64,000 nucleotides of DNA. Origin: Barnesiella propionica (lineage in GTDB: Bacteria > Bacteroidota > Bacteroidia > Bacteroidales > Barnesiellaceae). The position numbers were made by a program, and so were the translations under genes. The DNA lies in the NCBI RefSeq assembly GCF_025567045.1, contig NZ_JAOQJK010000001.1, positions 385,498-449,497 of the forward strand. Reading direction: 5' to 3'. Shown here piece by piece: positions 41,365 through 50,122 of the stretch. The notes under the pieces were generated by a model. It did no database searches. It worked only from the letters and a program-made list of their open reading frames with translations, and had not been told where the DNA came from. Position 1 is the first letter of the stretch. Each line of letters begins with the position of its first letter.

Positions 41365-43439
41365 CATATACAAAATATTTACTTTTCTCAATATTGGTTG
41401 TCTGTCCATCCGTGCTGTCTGCGCAGGGAATCACCCGGCGTATTCACCAGATAGACGAGGTGACCGTATGGGGCAAACGGCCGATGAAGGAAATCGGCGT
41501 GCAGAAGACGAAGTTCGATTCACTCGCACTGAAAGAAAATATCGCCCTCTCGATGGCGGACATCCTGACGTTCAACTCGTCCGTGTTTGTCAAGAGCTAC
41601 GGCCGCGCCACGCTCTCGACCGTCGCCTTCCGAGGCACGTCGCCCAGCCATACGCAGGTGACGTGGAACGGGATGCGCATCAACAACCCCATGCTCGGCA
41701 TGACCGACTTCTCCACCATTCCGTCCTACTTCATCGACCAGGCATCGCTGCTGCACGGTACTTCATCGGTGAACGAAACGGGCGGTGGACTGGGCGGTCT
41801 GGTCAAACTCGGCACGGCTCCTGAAGTCGCTGAAGGGTTCAACGCCCAGTACGTGCAGGGCATCGGCTCGTTCAAGACCTTCGATGAGTTCGCCCGCTTC
41901 ACCTACGGAAGTGAGCGGTGGCACGTCTCCACCCGTGCGGTCTATTCTTCCTCGCCTAACGATTACAAGTACACCAACCACGACAAAAAGATAAACATCT
42001 ACGACGAGGATAAGAACATCGTCGGACAGTATCACCCGAAAGAGCGCAACCGCTCCGGGGCGTTCAAGGACCTGCATTTGCTTCAGGAAGTGTATTACAA
42101 TACCGGGAAAGGCGACCGTTTCGGGCTGAACGCCTGGTATATCAACTCCAACCGGGAACTTCCGATGTTGACGACCGACTATGGAGATGCAACCGACTTC
42201 GAGAACCGCCAGCGAGAACAGACGTTCCGCAGCGTCTTGTCCTGGGATCACATGAAAAGCAACTGGAAACTCGGCGTGAAAGGCGGTTACATACACACAT
42301 GGATGGCCTACGACTACAAGCGTGAGGTCGCACCTGACAACTGGGCGTCGATGACCCGCTCCCGCAGCAAGGTAAACACGTTTTACGGTCAGGCGGAGGG
42401 AGAGTATTCTTTGGATAAAAAATGGTTTTTCACCGCCAATGTATCGGCACACCAGCATTTGGTACGGAGCGAGGACAAGAACATCATCTTGCAGGACGGT
42501 GGCAAGGCCATCGTGGGCTATGACAAGGGGCGCGTGGAACTCTCCGGCTCCGTATCCGCCAAGTGGCAGCCGATAGACCGCTTGGGTATGTCGGTGGTAC
42601 TGCGGGAAGAGATGTATGGTTCCGATTGGATTCCACTCATTCCGGCTTTCTTCATTGACGGTATCATTTCCCCGAAAGGAAATGTGATGCTGAAAGCATC
42701 CATATCGCGTAACTACCGTTTCCCAACTCTGAACGACCTATACTTTTTGCCGGGAGGTAATCCCAACCTGAAAAACGAACAAGGTTTCAGTTATGATGCC
42801 GGGGTGAGTTTCGATGTCGGCAAGAAAGGCATTTACAAGTTGAGCGGCGGTGCGAACTGGTTCGACTCCTACATCGACGACTGGATTATCTGGCTGCCCA
42901 CCACCAAGGGCTTCTTCTCGCCCCGCAACGTAAAGAAGGTCCACGCCTACGGCGTCGAGGTCAAAGCGAACTTCGCCGTGCAGCCGGCGAAAGATTGGCT
43001 CATCGACTTGAACGGGTCCTATTCGTGGACACCCTCCATCAATGAAGGTGAGAAGATGTCGCCTGCTGACCAGTCAGTGGGCAAGCAGTTACCCTACGTG
43101 CCGAAGCACTCCGCATCGCTGACCGGACGGTTGTCGTGGCGGACTTGGGCGTTCCTTTACAAATGGGCGTTCTACTCGGAACGTTACACCATGTCGAGCA
43201 ACGACTATACGCTGACAGGACACCTGCCCGAATATTTCATGAGCAATGTCTCGTTGGAGAAAAACCTGTTTTTCAAACCGGTGGACATCCAGTTAAAATT
43301 CGCCGTCAACAACCTCTTCAACGAGGACTACCTTTCGGTACTCTCGCGCCCCATGCCCGGCATCAACTTCGAGTTCTTCATCGGCATTACCCCGAAGTTC
43401 GGGAAAAACAAGAAAAAGTCCGAAAATACAAATATGTAA
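41361..43439 (+). CDS. btuB: TonB-dependent cobalamin receptor BtuB
   Basis: 692 residues. The signal peptide ends near LSAQ (residue 21), a TonB-box-like region is at IDEVTVWGKRP, and the plug domain (about 30-160) has SMADILTFNSSVFVKSYGRATLSTVAFRGTSPSHTQVTWNGMRINNPMLG and GGGLGGLVKLGT. A 22-strand barrel ends in NLFNEDYLSVLSRPMPGINFEFFIGI. It moves B12 over the outer membrane with energy from TonB. Its place directly after btuG (through the HUH gene) and before btuFCD matches Bacteroides B12 loci. The ATG at 41361 overlaps the HUH stop. Confidence 0.93.
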   Translation: MTYTKYLLFSILVVCPSVLSAQGITRRIHQIDEVTVWGKRPMKEIGVQKTKFDSLALKENIALSMADILTFNSSVFVKSYGRATLSTVAFRGTSPSHTQVTWNGMRINNPMLGMTDFSTIPSYFIDQASLLHGTSSVNETGGGLGGLVKLGTAPEVAEGFNAQYVQGIGSFKTFDEFARFTYGSERWHVSTRAVYSSSPNDYKYTNHDKKINIYDEDKNIVGQYHPKERNRSGAFKDLHLLQEVYYNTGKGDRFGLNAWYINSNRELPMLTTDYGDATDFENRQREQTFRSVLSWDHMKSNWKLGVKGGYIHTWMAYDYKREVAPDNWASMTRSRSKVNTFYGQAEGEYSLDKKWFFTANVSAHQHLVRSEDKNIILQDGGKAIVGYDKGRVELSGSVSAKWQPIDRLGMSVVLREEMYGSDWIPLIPAFFIDGIISPKGNVMLKASISRNYRFPTLNDLYFLPGGNPNLKNEQGFSYDAGVSFDVGKKGIYKLSGGANWFDSYIDDWIIWLPTTKGFFSPRNVKKVHAYGVEVKANFAVQPAKDWLIDLNGSYSWTPSINEGEKMSPADQSVGKQLPYVPKHSASLTGRLSWRTWAFLYKWAFYSERYTMSSNDYTLTGHLPEYFMSNVSLEKNLFFKPVDIQLKFAVNNLFNEDYLSVLSRPMPGINFEFFIGITPKFGKNKKKSENTNM

Positions 43440-43443
43440 CGAT

Positions 43444-44583
43444 ATGAAAGCATTAAAGAATTTAAGCCTGCTGTTGCTACTTGTATTAGCATTCACAGGC
43501 TGCCACAATAAAAGTTCAAAACTCGCCGATTTCAACCGAACGGTCTATACACCTGAATACGCTTCGGGGTTTGACATAAAAGGTGCAGACGGCAAAAAGA
43601 GCGTATTGGTTACCGTCACGAACCCTTGGCAGGGCGCCGACAGCATCACTACGAACCTGTTCATTGCCCGTGATGACGAAGAGGTTCCGGCGGATTTCAC
43701 CGGTCAGATGCTCAAGGGGGATGCCGAGCGCATCGTCTGCATGTCCTCGACCCATATCGCCATGCTCGACGCAATCGGCGAAACGGGACGCGTAGTCGGC
43801 GTGTCAGGCATCGACTACATCTCCAATCCCGACATTCAGGCACGGCGGGACAGCGTTGGAGATGTGGGCTACGAAGGGAACATCAATTACGAACTGCTGC
43901 TCTCGCTTGACCCCGACCTCGTGTTGCTTTACGGCGTGAACGGGGCAAGCTCGATGGAGGGTAAGCTCAAAGAGTTGGATATCCCGTTCATGTATGTCGG
44001 CGATTACCTCGAAGAGTCTCCGCTGGGCAAAGCCGAATGGCTGGTGGCACTTTCGGAGGTTATCGGAAAACGGGCGGAGGGCGAAAAAGTATTCGCGGAA
44101 ATCCCCGTCAGATACAATGTCCTGAAAAAGAAAGTAGCGGACAATATCCTCGACGCTCCGTCAGTCATGCTCAACACGCCTTACGGCGACAGCTGGTTCA
44201 TGCCCTCGACCGAAAGCTATGTCGCCCGGTTAATCAAAGATGCCGGAGGCGATTACATCTACAAGAAGAACACAGGAAACGCTTCCGCGCCCATCGACCT
44301 CGAAGAGGCGTATCTGCTGGCCTCGCAAGCCGATATGTGGCTGCATGTGGGGATGGCGAACACGCTTGATGAACTGAAAGCCGCATGCCCGAAGTTCATC
44401 GACACCCGCTGTTTCCGTGGTGGACAGGTCTATAACAACAACGCCCGCACCAATGCTGCTGGCGGCAACGACTACTATGAGTCGGCGGTCGTAAATCCCG
44501 ACCTCGTGCTGCGAGACCTCGTGAAGATATTCCACCCCGAACTGGTCGAGGAAGATTTCGTCTATTACAAGCAACTGAAATAG
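43444..44583 (+). CDS. btuF: Cobalamin-binding lipoprotein BtuF-like
   Basis: 379 residues. A lipobox (AFTGC) near residue 20 is followed by a periplasmic-binding type III fold: ERIVCMSSTHIAMLDAIGETGRVVGVSGIDYISNP, YELLLSLDPDLVLLYGV, IPFMYVGDYLEESPLGKAEWLVALSEVIGKR. Typical of helical-backbone BtuF/FhuD proteins that pass substrate to BtuC. It lies four bases after btuB and its stop (TAG at 44581) is adjacent to the btuC ATG at 44584, so the transport genes are tightly packed. Lipid anchoring is usual in Bacteroidetes for this component. Confidence 0.92.
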   Translation: MKALKNLSLLLLLVLAFTGCHNKSSKLADFNRTVYTPEYASGFDIKGADGKKSVLVTVTNPWQGADSITTNLFIARDDEEVPADFTGQMLKGDAERIVCMSSTHIAMLDAIGETGRVVGVSGIDYISNPDIQARRDSVGDVGYEGNINYELLLSLDPDLVLLYGVNGASSMEGKLKELDIPFMYVGDYLEESPLGKAEWLVALSEVIGKRAEGEKVFAEIPVRYNVLKKKVADNILDAPSVMLNTPYGDSWFMPSTESYVARLIKDAGGDYIYKKNTGNASAPIDLEEAYLLASQADMWLHVGMANTLDELKAACPKFIDTRCFRGGQVYNNNARTNAAGGNDYYESAVVNPDLVLRDLVKIFHPELVEEDFVYYKQLK

Positions 44584-45564
44584 ATGCGCTCCCGTTCCGC
44601 CATATTGTTTGCCATGCTGGCCGCCCTCACCCTTTTCCTGTTTCTGCTGGATTTGGCGGTGGGGGCAGTCGCCGTACCGCTCGGCGATGTATGGGCGGCT
44701 TTGACGGGCGGCGACTGCCCGCGGGCGACGGCGAAAATTATACTGAATATCCGACTGATTAAGGCGGTGGTCGCGTTGCTGGCCGGAGCAGCTCTGTCGG
44801 TCAGCGGTCTTCAGATGCAAACCCTCTTCCGCAATCCTCTTGCCGGCCCCTACGTGCTCGGCATCAGTTCGGGCGCGAGCCTCGGCGTGGCACTCGTCGT
44901 GCTTGCAGGCTTCGGTTCGTCGATAGGCATTGCCGGGGCGGCTTGGCTCGGAGCGGCGCTCGTGCTGGTCGTCATCGCCGCCGTCGGCCACCGCATCAAG
45001 GACATCATGGTGATTCTGATTCTCGGCATGATGTTCTCGTCGGGAGTCGGCGCGATTGTACAGATATTGCAATATCTCAGCAAGGAAGAATCCCTGAAAG
45101 CCTTTGTCATTTGGACGATGGGGTCGCTCGGCGACGTGACCTTCGACCAGCTTGCGGTACTCGTCCCGTCGATTATCGCCGGACTGTTGTTGGCGGTGGT
45201 GACGATCAAGCCGCTCAACTTACTGCTGTTCGGCGAGGAGTATGCCGTGACGATGGGGCTGAACATCCGACGCTCGCGCGGGCTGCTGTTCCTCTCCACG
45301 ACGCTGCTTGCTGGTACGGTGACCGCCTTTTGCGGTCCGATAGGCTTCATCGGACTGGCCATGCCCCACGTCACGAGAATGCTGTTCCGCAACAGCGACC
45401 ATCGGGTACTCGTACCGGGAACCGTTCTTTCGGGTGCGGCGGTGCTGCTTCTTTGCGACCTCGTTTCTAAAATGTTCACCCTGCCGATCAACGCCATCAC
45501 CGCATTGCTGGGAATCCCCATCGTGGTGTGGGTGGTCTTGCGCAATAAATCCGTCACCGCATGA
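44584..45564 (+). CDS. btuC: BtuC permease (FecCD family)
   Basis: 326 residues, about nine to ten membrane helices (AILFAMLAALTLFLFLLDLAVGAVAV; VALLAGAALSVSGLQMQTLFRNPLAGPYVLGISSGASLGVAL). The LAGPYVLGISSGASLG signature and GPIGFIGLAMPHVTRMLF near 245-265 identify FecCD-type permeases. The C-terminus ITALLGIPIVVWVVLRNKSVTA is normal. It overlaps the btuD start by four bases. Works with BtuD to import corrinoid across the inner membrane. Confidence 0.95.
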   Translation: MRSRSAILFAMLAALTLFLFLLDLAVGAVAVPLGDVWAALTGGDCPRATAKIILNIRLIKAVVALLAGAALSVSGLQMQTLFRNPLAGPYVLGISSGASLGVALVVLAGFGSSIGIAGAAWLGAALVLVVIAAVGHRIKDIMVILILGMMFSSGVGAIVQILQYLSKEESLKAFVIWTMGSLGDVTFDQLAVLVPSIIAGLLLAVVTIKPLNLLLFGEEYAVTMGLNIRRSRGLLFLSTTLLAGTVTAFCGPIGFIGLAMPHVTRMLFRNSDHRVLVPGTVLSGAAVLLLCDLVSKMFTLPINAITALLGIPIVVWVVLRNKSVTA

Positions 45565-46319
45565 TAAAGTTACACGATTTTTCCATAGGCTACGGCGAGC
45601 GCACCTTGCTCTGCGAGGTGGAAACCACCATAGAAAAGGGCAGGCTGACTGCCCTTATCGGGCGCAACGGCACGGGCAAATCGACACTGCTTCGAGCCAT
45701 CGCCGGACTGAACCGCCGTTATACCGGCCGAATCCTGCTCGACGGGCATAACGCCGCCGATATGCGAGCAGCAGAAATGGCCAGAACGCTGGCATTCGTC
45801 ACGACCGAGCGCACACGCATCGCCAATCTCAAATGCAAGGATGTCGTGGCTATCGGCCGCGCACCCTATACCAACTGGATTGGAAAGATGCAGGAGGTCG
45901 ACAAGGAGATCGTCATGCGGTCGCTCGCCTCGGTGGGCATGGAGGCTTATGCGGAGCGCACGATGGACAAGATGTCGGACGGCGAGTGCCAGCGCATCAT
46001 GATCGCACGGGCGTTGGCGCAGGATACGCCGATTATCCTGCTCGACGAACCCACCTCGTTTCTCGATATGCCCAACCGCTACGAATTGTGTACACTGCTG
46101 GCACGGCTGGCGCATGAAGAAAACAAGTGCATCCTTTTTTCCACGCACGAGCTGGATATCGCCCTCTCGCTTGCCGATGCGATAGCCCTTATCGACCCAC
46201 CCCAGTTGTCGTATATGCCGACCGAAGAGATGCGCCGGAGCGGCTGCATCGAGCGGCTGTTCCGAAATAATTGTGTGACGTTCGATGCCACGACAGGATT
46301 CATAAAAGTGGGACAATGA
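45561..46319 (+). CDS. btuD: BtuD ATP-binding protein
   Basis: 252 residues. Walker A GRNGTGKST at 34-42, signature MSDGECQRIMIARALAQD, Walker B IILLDEPTSFLD, and the switch His in FSTHELDIALSLAD. Note that the usual LSGGE signature is MSDGE here, as seen in many FecE/BtuD proteins. It overlaps btuC at its start and the DUF2284 gene at its end (ATGA), completing a tightly coupled ABC set. The long C-terminal tail (to 252) resembles related proteins. Confidence 0.95.
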   Translation: MIKLHDFSIGYGERTLLCEVETTIEKGRLTALIGRNGTGKSTLLRAIAGLNRRYTGRILLDGHNAADMRAAEMARTLAFVTTERTRIANLKCKDVVAIGRAPYTNWIGKMQEVDKEIVMRSLASVGMEAYAERTMDKMSDGECQRIMIARALAQDTPIILLDEPTSFLDMPNRYELCTLLARLAHEENKCILFSTHELDIALSLADAIALIDPPQLSYMPTEEMRRSGCIERLFRNNCVTFDATTGFIKVGQ

Positions 46320-46912
46320 CTAAGGAATATATCATAGAGAATTTCACAGCAAATATCAGCGTGGACGAATATATTTCACGCTTCCGGGACGAAAAACGTT
46401 TTGTCGAATTTTGCAAACAATGCCCCAACTACGGTAATAGTTGGGGATGCCCGCCGTTCGATTTCGATACCGGAGAATTTCTGCGCCAATATGAATATGC
46501 CCACCTGATGGCCACGAAAATAATTCCGGTCGAGAAAAATATTCCGATAGACAGAACGCAGGAATTGATTAAACCGGAACGGCTCAGGATAGAAAGGGAA
46601 TTGCTGGAAATGGAGCACAGATACGGAGGTCGGGCATTCGCCTATGTAGGAAAATGCCTATACTGTCCCGATTCCGAATGCGCCCGCAAATGCAACCGTC
46701 CTTGCCTGCATCCGGACAAAGTACGTCCCTCGCTTGAAGCATTCGGGTTCGATATGACACGAACACTCTCGGAACTTTTCGGGATAGAGCTGCTTTGGGG
46801 AAAGGATGGTATTCTACCGGAATATCTTGTGATTGTAAGCGGATTATTTCATAATTCGGCAGAAAATATTATCAGTCATACGAAGCGTAATCAGGATTCA
46901 GGAAACCTATAA
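46316..46912 (+). CDS. DUF2284 cysteine-rich metal-binding protein
   Basis: 198 residues from the ATG at 46316 (MTKEYIIENF), overlapping the btuD stop; a longer reading from 46271 would sit inside btuD. CKQCPNYGNSWGCPPF near 34-49 and CLYCPDSECARKCNRPCLHP near 118-137 provide at least nine Cys, a pattern predicted to hold metal or an Fe-S centre (family: DUF2284, predicted metal-binding). Coupled translation with btuD indicates a job connected to imported corrinoid, such as adenylation-linked reduction or cobalt handling, but that is inference. A terminator-like hairpin lies after the stop, directed to the opposite strand. Confidence 0.88.
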   Translation: MTKEYIIENFTANISVDEYISRFRDEKRFVEFCKQCPNYGNSWGCPPFDFDTGEFLRQYEYAHLMATKIIPVEKNIPIDRTQELIKPERLRIERELLEMEHRYGGRAFAYVGKCLYCPDSECARKCNRPCLHPDKVRPSLEAFGFDMTRTLSELFGIELLWGKDGILPEYLVIVSGLFHNSAENIISHTKRNQDSGNL

Positions 46913-46933
46913 TCTTATTACCCTCATTGATAA

Positions 46934-46971
46934 CAAAAGTCCCTGCAATCCGAATTATAGATTGAGGGACT
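46934..46971 (-). terminator. Terminator of the OmpA-like gene
   Basis: AGTCCCTGCAATC at 46938-46950 pairs with GATTGAGGGACT at 46960-46971 with a two-base bulge. On the minus strand the stem is followed by TTTTG. The plus strand lacks a T-run, so it protects mainly the leftward gene. Confidence 0.75.
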
Positions 46972-46992
46972 CGATGAAAGTGAATGTAAAAA

Positions 46993-48393
46993 CTAAAAGA
47001 ACAACTCTACTTTCGTATGCCTGTTGACTTCGACCGGTACATGGTCGGCTATGCCGCCTCTGCTTACCTTGACGATGCGTTCGATCGGTATGCCACGCTT
47101 TTTCAATTCTGCAACGATATAATCCGCTCTCGATGTACTTAATGAACCATTAAGCACAGGAGTTCCAGTCGAACTGTCGGCCGCACCGGTTACTCTCAAG
47201 GATAATCCGTATTTCTTGGCCACGCGAGCCAGTTCATCAAGGTTAAGCATTTGGGAAGCATCCGTCAGGTGCGCCGTATTGAGGTTAAAAAAGAAATAGA
47301 CAGGCGACCCGATGCAATTCCCGGCTTGTATGAGTTCCGTCCTTTCAGAGACGATTATGCCCGGTTTCTCGGCATCATCTCCGTTGTTGCCATATCCAAT
47401 ACTTGCAGAATCAAGCAGCGAGATTCCATCCCAATGCCGGTTTTTCAATCTTGCCCGTAGTGAGTTCAATCCGCTGTAATTATTTCTGGGATAACCTTGA
47501 CGGCGGTCGGTCTCATCGTCATTAACCAGATGACCGTACTTGTCAAGCAATCCTTCTATTTCCAGAATTTTCTTCAATTCTGCGACCGTCCGTCGGTTGC
47601 GGTCGTACCAGTCTTTATAACGCTTGTTTTCTCCGGATAAGATATTGGCATGATCCACGAGCCACTCATTCTGACGAATGTAAGATGTCGCATCAACCGC
47701 GCGTTTCCAACCGACCTTTCCGAGATGAAACGTGAAACCGGCGGTCAGCGATACCATGTGGTCGCCGAGGCGGTTCGGGCGTCCGTAACCATCGAAGTCC
47801 TGAAAGGTGGTCGTGCCGGAGAGTTCCAACATGGCACTTACTCGTTTGGAAATCCGATATTCTCCCTGTACGCCATACGAAACAGTAAAGGGATTATTCC
47901 CGTTAGAGGCATTGTGCAACAGGCCGACACCGGCAAAGGGAGCAAGATTCCAGCGTACCTGTTCTTGCCGGGCATATCTGCAGCCAAGGACATTCCACAG
48001 CAGATCCGCATGGATATGGTGGTAGTCCTGATTGGACAATGTTCCATCTTTGAACTGCACACCGCTGTAATTGATACGTGCGCCGACGGACGGAGTGAAC
48101 CATTTTCCGACTGCGAAACTGTACGAGGGTTTCAAGCGTCCGAAGAGGTCTTCGCAGCCGAGAGGTGTGCCGAGAAAGGCGGACGTACCCCCGGCAATAC
48201 TGACAAACCAGTTGCCAGTCAGGGATGCCGGAAGTACCACTCCGTCAAGATAGACGGGCTGTATCGGTTGCAGTTCCTCCGAGACATTATAGTACGGTGT
48301 ATGTTGTACAGTATCCACCTGTACGGGTTGTATACTTGCCTGTGCCTGCAACGTGCAAAGCACGGCCAATATAAAAAAGATTTGTTTCGTCAT
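46993..48393 (-). CDS. Outer-membrane beta-barrel protein with OmpA-like domain
   Basis: 466 residues. The signal peptide ends near LQAQA; a barrel-type region at about 60-240 (GGTSAFLGTPLGCEDLFGRLKPSYSFAVGKWFTPSVGARINYSGVQF; TVSYGVQGEYRISKRVSAMLELSGTTTFQ) is followed by a helical linker and an OmpA-like C-terminus (VYFFFNLNTAHLTDASQMLNLDELARVAKKYGLSLRVTGAADSSTG ... LSTSRADYIVAELKKRGIPIERIVKVSRGG). The OmpA part should hold peptidoglycan. It is in the leftward mobilization region; similar proteins are common in Bacteroidetes conjugative elements, possibly linking the channel to the wall. Confidence 0.85.
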   Translation of the reverse strand: MTKQIFFILAVLCTLQAQASIQPVQVDTVQHTPYYNVSEELQPIQPVYLDGVVLPASLTGNWFVSIAGGTSAFLGTPLGCEDLFGRLKPSYSFAVGKWFTPSVGARINYSGVQFKDGTLSNQDYHHIHADLLWNVLGCRYARQEQVRWNLAPFAGVGLLHNASNGNNPFTVSYGVQGEYRISKRVSAMLELSGTTTFQDFDGYGRPNRLGDHMVSLTAGFTFHLGKVGWKRAVDATSYIRQNEWLVDHANILSGENKRYKDWYDRNRRTVAELKKILEIEGLLDKYGHLVNDDETDRRQGYPRNNYSGLNSLRARLKNRHWDGISLLDSASIGYGNNGDDAEKPGIIVSERTELIQAGNCIGSPVYFFFNLNTAHLTDASQMLNLDELARVAKKYGLSLRVTGAADSSTGTPVLNGSLSTSRADYIVAELKKRGIPIERIVKVSRGGIADHVPVEVNRHTKVELFF

Positions 48394-48447
48394 ATTCCAA
48401 TGATATTATTCGTTATACTTTTTGATTTGTCATGAGACGTATGCCAC

Positions 48448-49905
48448 TTACCGTTTGGGTTTCTTGCCAATGGCCGGACGCATCATGCGGCTCGCCATCC
48501 TCATGCTGCGGAGTGCCCATGCACGGTTGTCCTCGTCCTCATCGCGCCCCCATTTCAGGTCGCTGCCGCCACCTCCGCCGCCACGAGTTTCGGCAAAAGT
48601 GGTGGCATCATCGACCATACCGAGAAACAGCATCGTCGCGCAGTGCATCACGTCTGTACCTTGTTCCGCTATGGACTGGACGAGCGAGCCGTCGAACAGT
48701 TGCCGTTCCGCCACGTCCATCTGTGCCGATACGTTCCTATACTCGCCGACCACATTTTCCAGCAGGACATCCTTGAGCAACGTGTCCACTTTGGAATGTA
48801 TATCATGGGAGTATTTGTAGGCTTCCTCCTTGAGTTCCCCGGTACGTTCCTCAATGGCATCCATGTTCTCTTTCAGCTCGGCAAGCTGCCGGTCAGCCGT
48901 CTGTAACTTCTCCTGCTTGTCTGCCAGTTGCCTGTTGATGCCTGCCAGCTCTTTCTCCAGACTTTTAACTTGTGCGGCTAATTGTTCCGCATCGCCCTTG
49001 TTCGCTTTCAAATCCTGTTCGGCTGCCGATAGCAGAGCCTCTTTTTCGGCTTTCGACTTCTCAAGGTTATCGACCATTGTCGTAAGCCCCTTGACCCTGC
49101 GCTCTGCCAGACGGATGTCCGATTGAAGGGTTGCCAGCACCTTTTGGTGGCGGTCTATATTTTCCTCGATGGTCGTACATTCTTCCGATAGCATACGGCG
49201 GTATTCTTCGGTAGTCCTGTGCCGTGCGCCTGTTTCGGATATGCTTGTTCCTCTCGACATTCCCCACCTTGTATTGACTTCGGCGAAAAAGTCGGTATGA
49301 AGCTGTTTCATCCTTGCGCTGTATTCAAACTTGTCCTTTCCGGCGAATATTTCCTTGTACGCAAAGCGGCCGTCTTTGATTGGCAACAAAGTACAATGCA
49401 CATGAGGGTTCAATTCGTCAAGGTGTACGATGAATGCGGCGATGTTCTGCTCGCCATATTTGCCACTCACGAATGAATAGACGTCTTTCGCCCAGCGTTC
49501 AATATCGCTCATTCTTTTGATACGGGTATTGTTCGCACCTTCATCAAAATCCACGTTCTGCGTGCCGAACGCGAGTTCGTGCATCCGCTTACGGGAACCG
49601 CCGAAAATGAAGTTCACCACCGTGCGGTACTTCGGTTCTGCCAGTCCTTCGTTGGGGTCTTTGATTCCACGCCTCTCCAATATGTCCGCCATCCGTTCGG
49701 GAATGTTGCGGCTCGTGTCAATGGGACGTACCTTGCCTCCGGGCGCAATCTCGAAGTTCAGGTGTTTGCGTGTGGGGTCGTAATTCCCCTTATTCATAGC
49801 GTACTTTTCCGCCCTTTCACTGCGGTCACGCAAATGTTCGTTGCTTTGGGCTGCGGTGATGCCTTTCGACACCTGCATATCAAGTACCTGTTTTTGATCT
49901 GCCAT
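48448..49905 (-). CDS. MobV-type relaxase (Pre/Mob family)
   Basis: 485 residues from the ATG at 49905 (MADQKQVLDMQV); an alternative in-frame ATG is at 49929. The N-terminal relaxase region has SNEHLRDR, NYDPTRKHLNFEI and the metal-binding HLDELNPHVH at 161-170, a full His-x-Asp...His-x-His motif. The middle (about 225-370) is a long coiled coil (LQSDIRLAERRVKGLTTMVDNLEKSKAEKEALLSAAEQDLK). The C-terminus has a Gly-rich run (GGGGGG) and a basic tail. MobV enzymes nick oriT and lead the strand to the coupling protein. It follows the 50123-50974 gene, with the candidate oriT in between. Confidence 0.93.
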   Translation of the reverse strand: MADQKQVLDMQVSKGITAAQSNEHLRDRSERAEKYAMNKGNYDPTRKHLNFEIAPGGKVRPIDTSRNIPERMADILERRGIKDPNEGLAEPKYRTVVNFIFGGSRKRMHELAFGTQNVDFDEGANNTRIKRMSDIERWAKDVYSFVSGKYGEQNIAAFIVHLDELNPHVHCTLLPIKDGRFAYKEIFAGKDKFEYSARMKQLHTDFFAEVNTRWGMSRGTSISETGARHRTTEEYRRMLSEECTTIEENIDRHQKVLATLQSDIRLAERRVKGLTTMVDNLEKSKAEKEALLSAAEQDLKANKGDAEQLAAQVKSLEKELAGINRQLADKQEKLQTADRQLAELKENMDAIEERTGELKEEAYKYSHDIHSKVDTLLKDVLLENVVGEYRNVSAQMDVAERQLFDGSLVQSIAEQGTDVMHCATMLFLGMVDDATTFAETRGGGGGGSDLKWGRDEDEDNRAWALRSMRMASRMMRPAIGKKPKR

Positions 49906-49929
49906 ACTCTTTTCGTGTTGTTTGGACAA

Positions 49930-50122
49930 TCCGTCCTGTCCCAGCTTGCTGCTTGCCCGGACAGCCTACCGACGGTCGGAGACCTATCGGGGTATTAGGC
50001 TCCCCCTTCCCTTTGTTTCGTGGCAGACGGGCAAGCCCGTGTGCCTCCTATAACCGGCAGGATGACCGTTAAGGGATGGAGGCGGATTGTTCGCGTTATA
50101 CAATCTGTTTTCGACTCCCGGT
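49930..50122. other. Candidate origin of transfer (oriT)
   Basis: 193 bases directly upstream of the relaxase gene with several inverted repeats: CCGACGGTCGG at 49969-49979, GCTTGCCCG (49951-49959) against CGGGCAAGC (50028-50036), ACGGGCAAGCCCGT at 50027-50040, and GATTGT (50085-50090) against ACAATC (50100-50105). oriT of MobV systems usually lies here. No exact nick consensus was recognised. Confidence 0.6.

Noticed and set aside
40850..41370. IS200-type insertion sequence ends around the HUH gene
   Set aside because: No subterminal hairpins or left/right end signals flank the gene; both borders are occupied by coding sequence of btuG and btuB.
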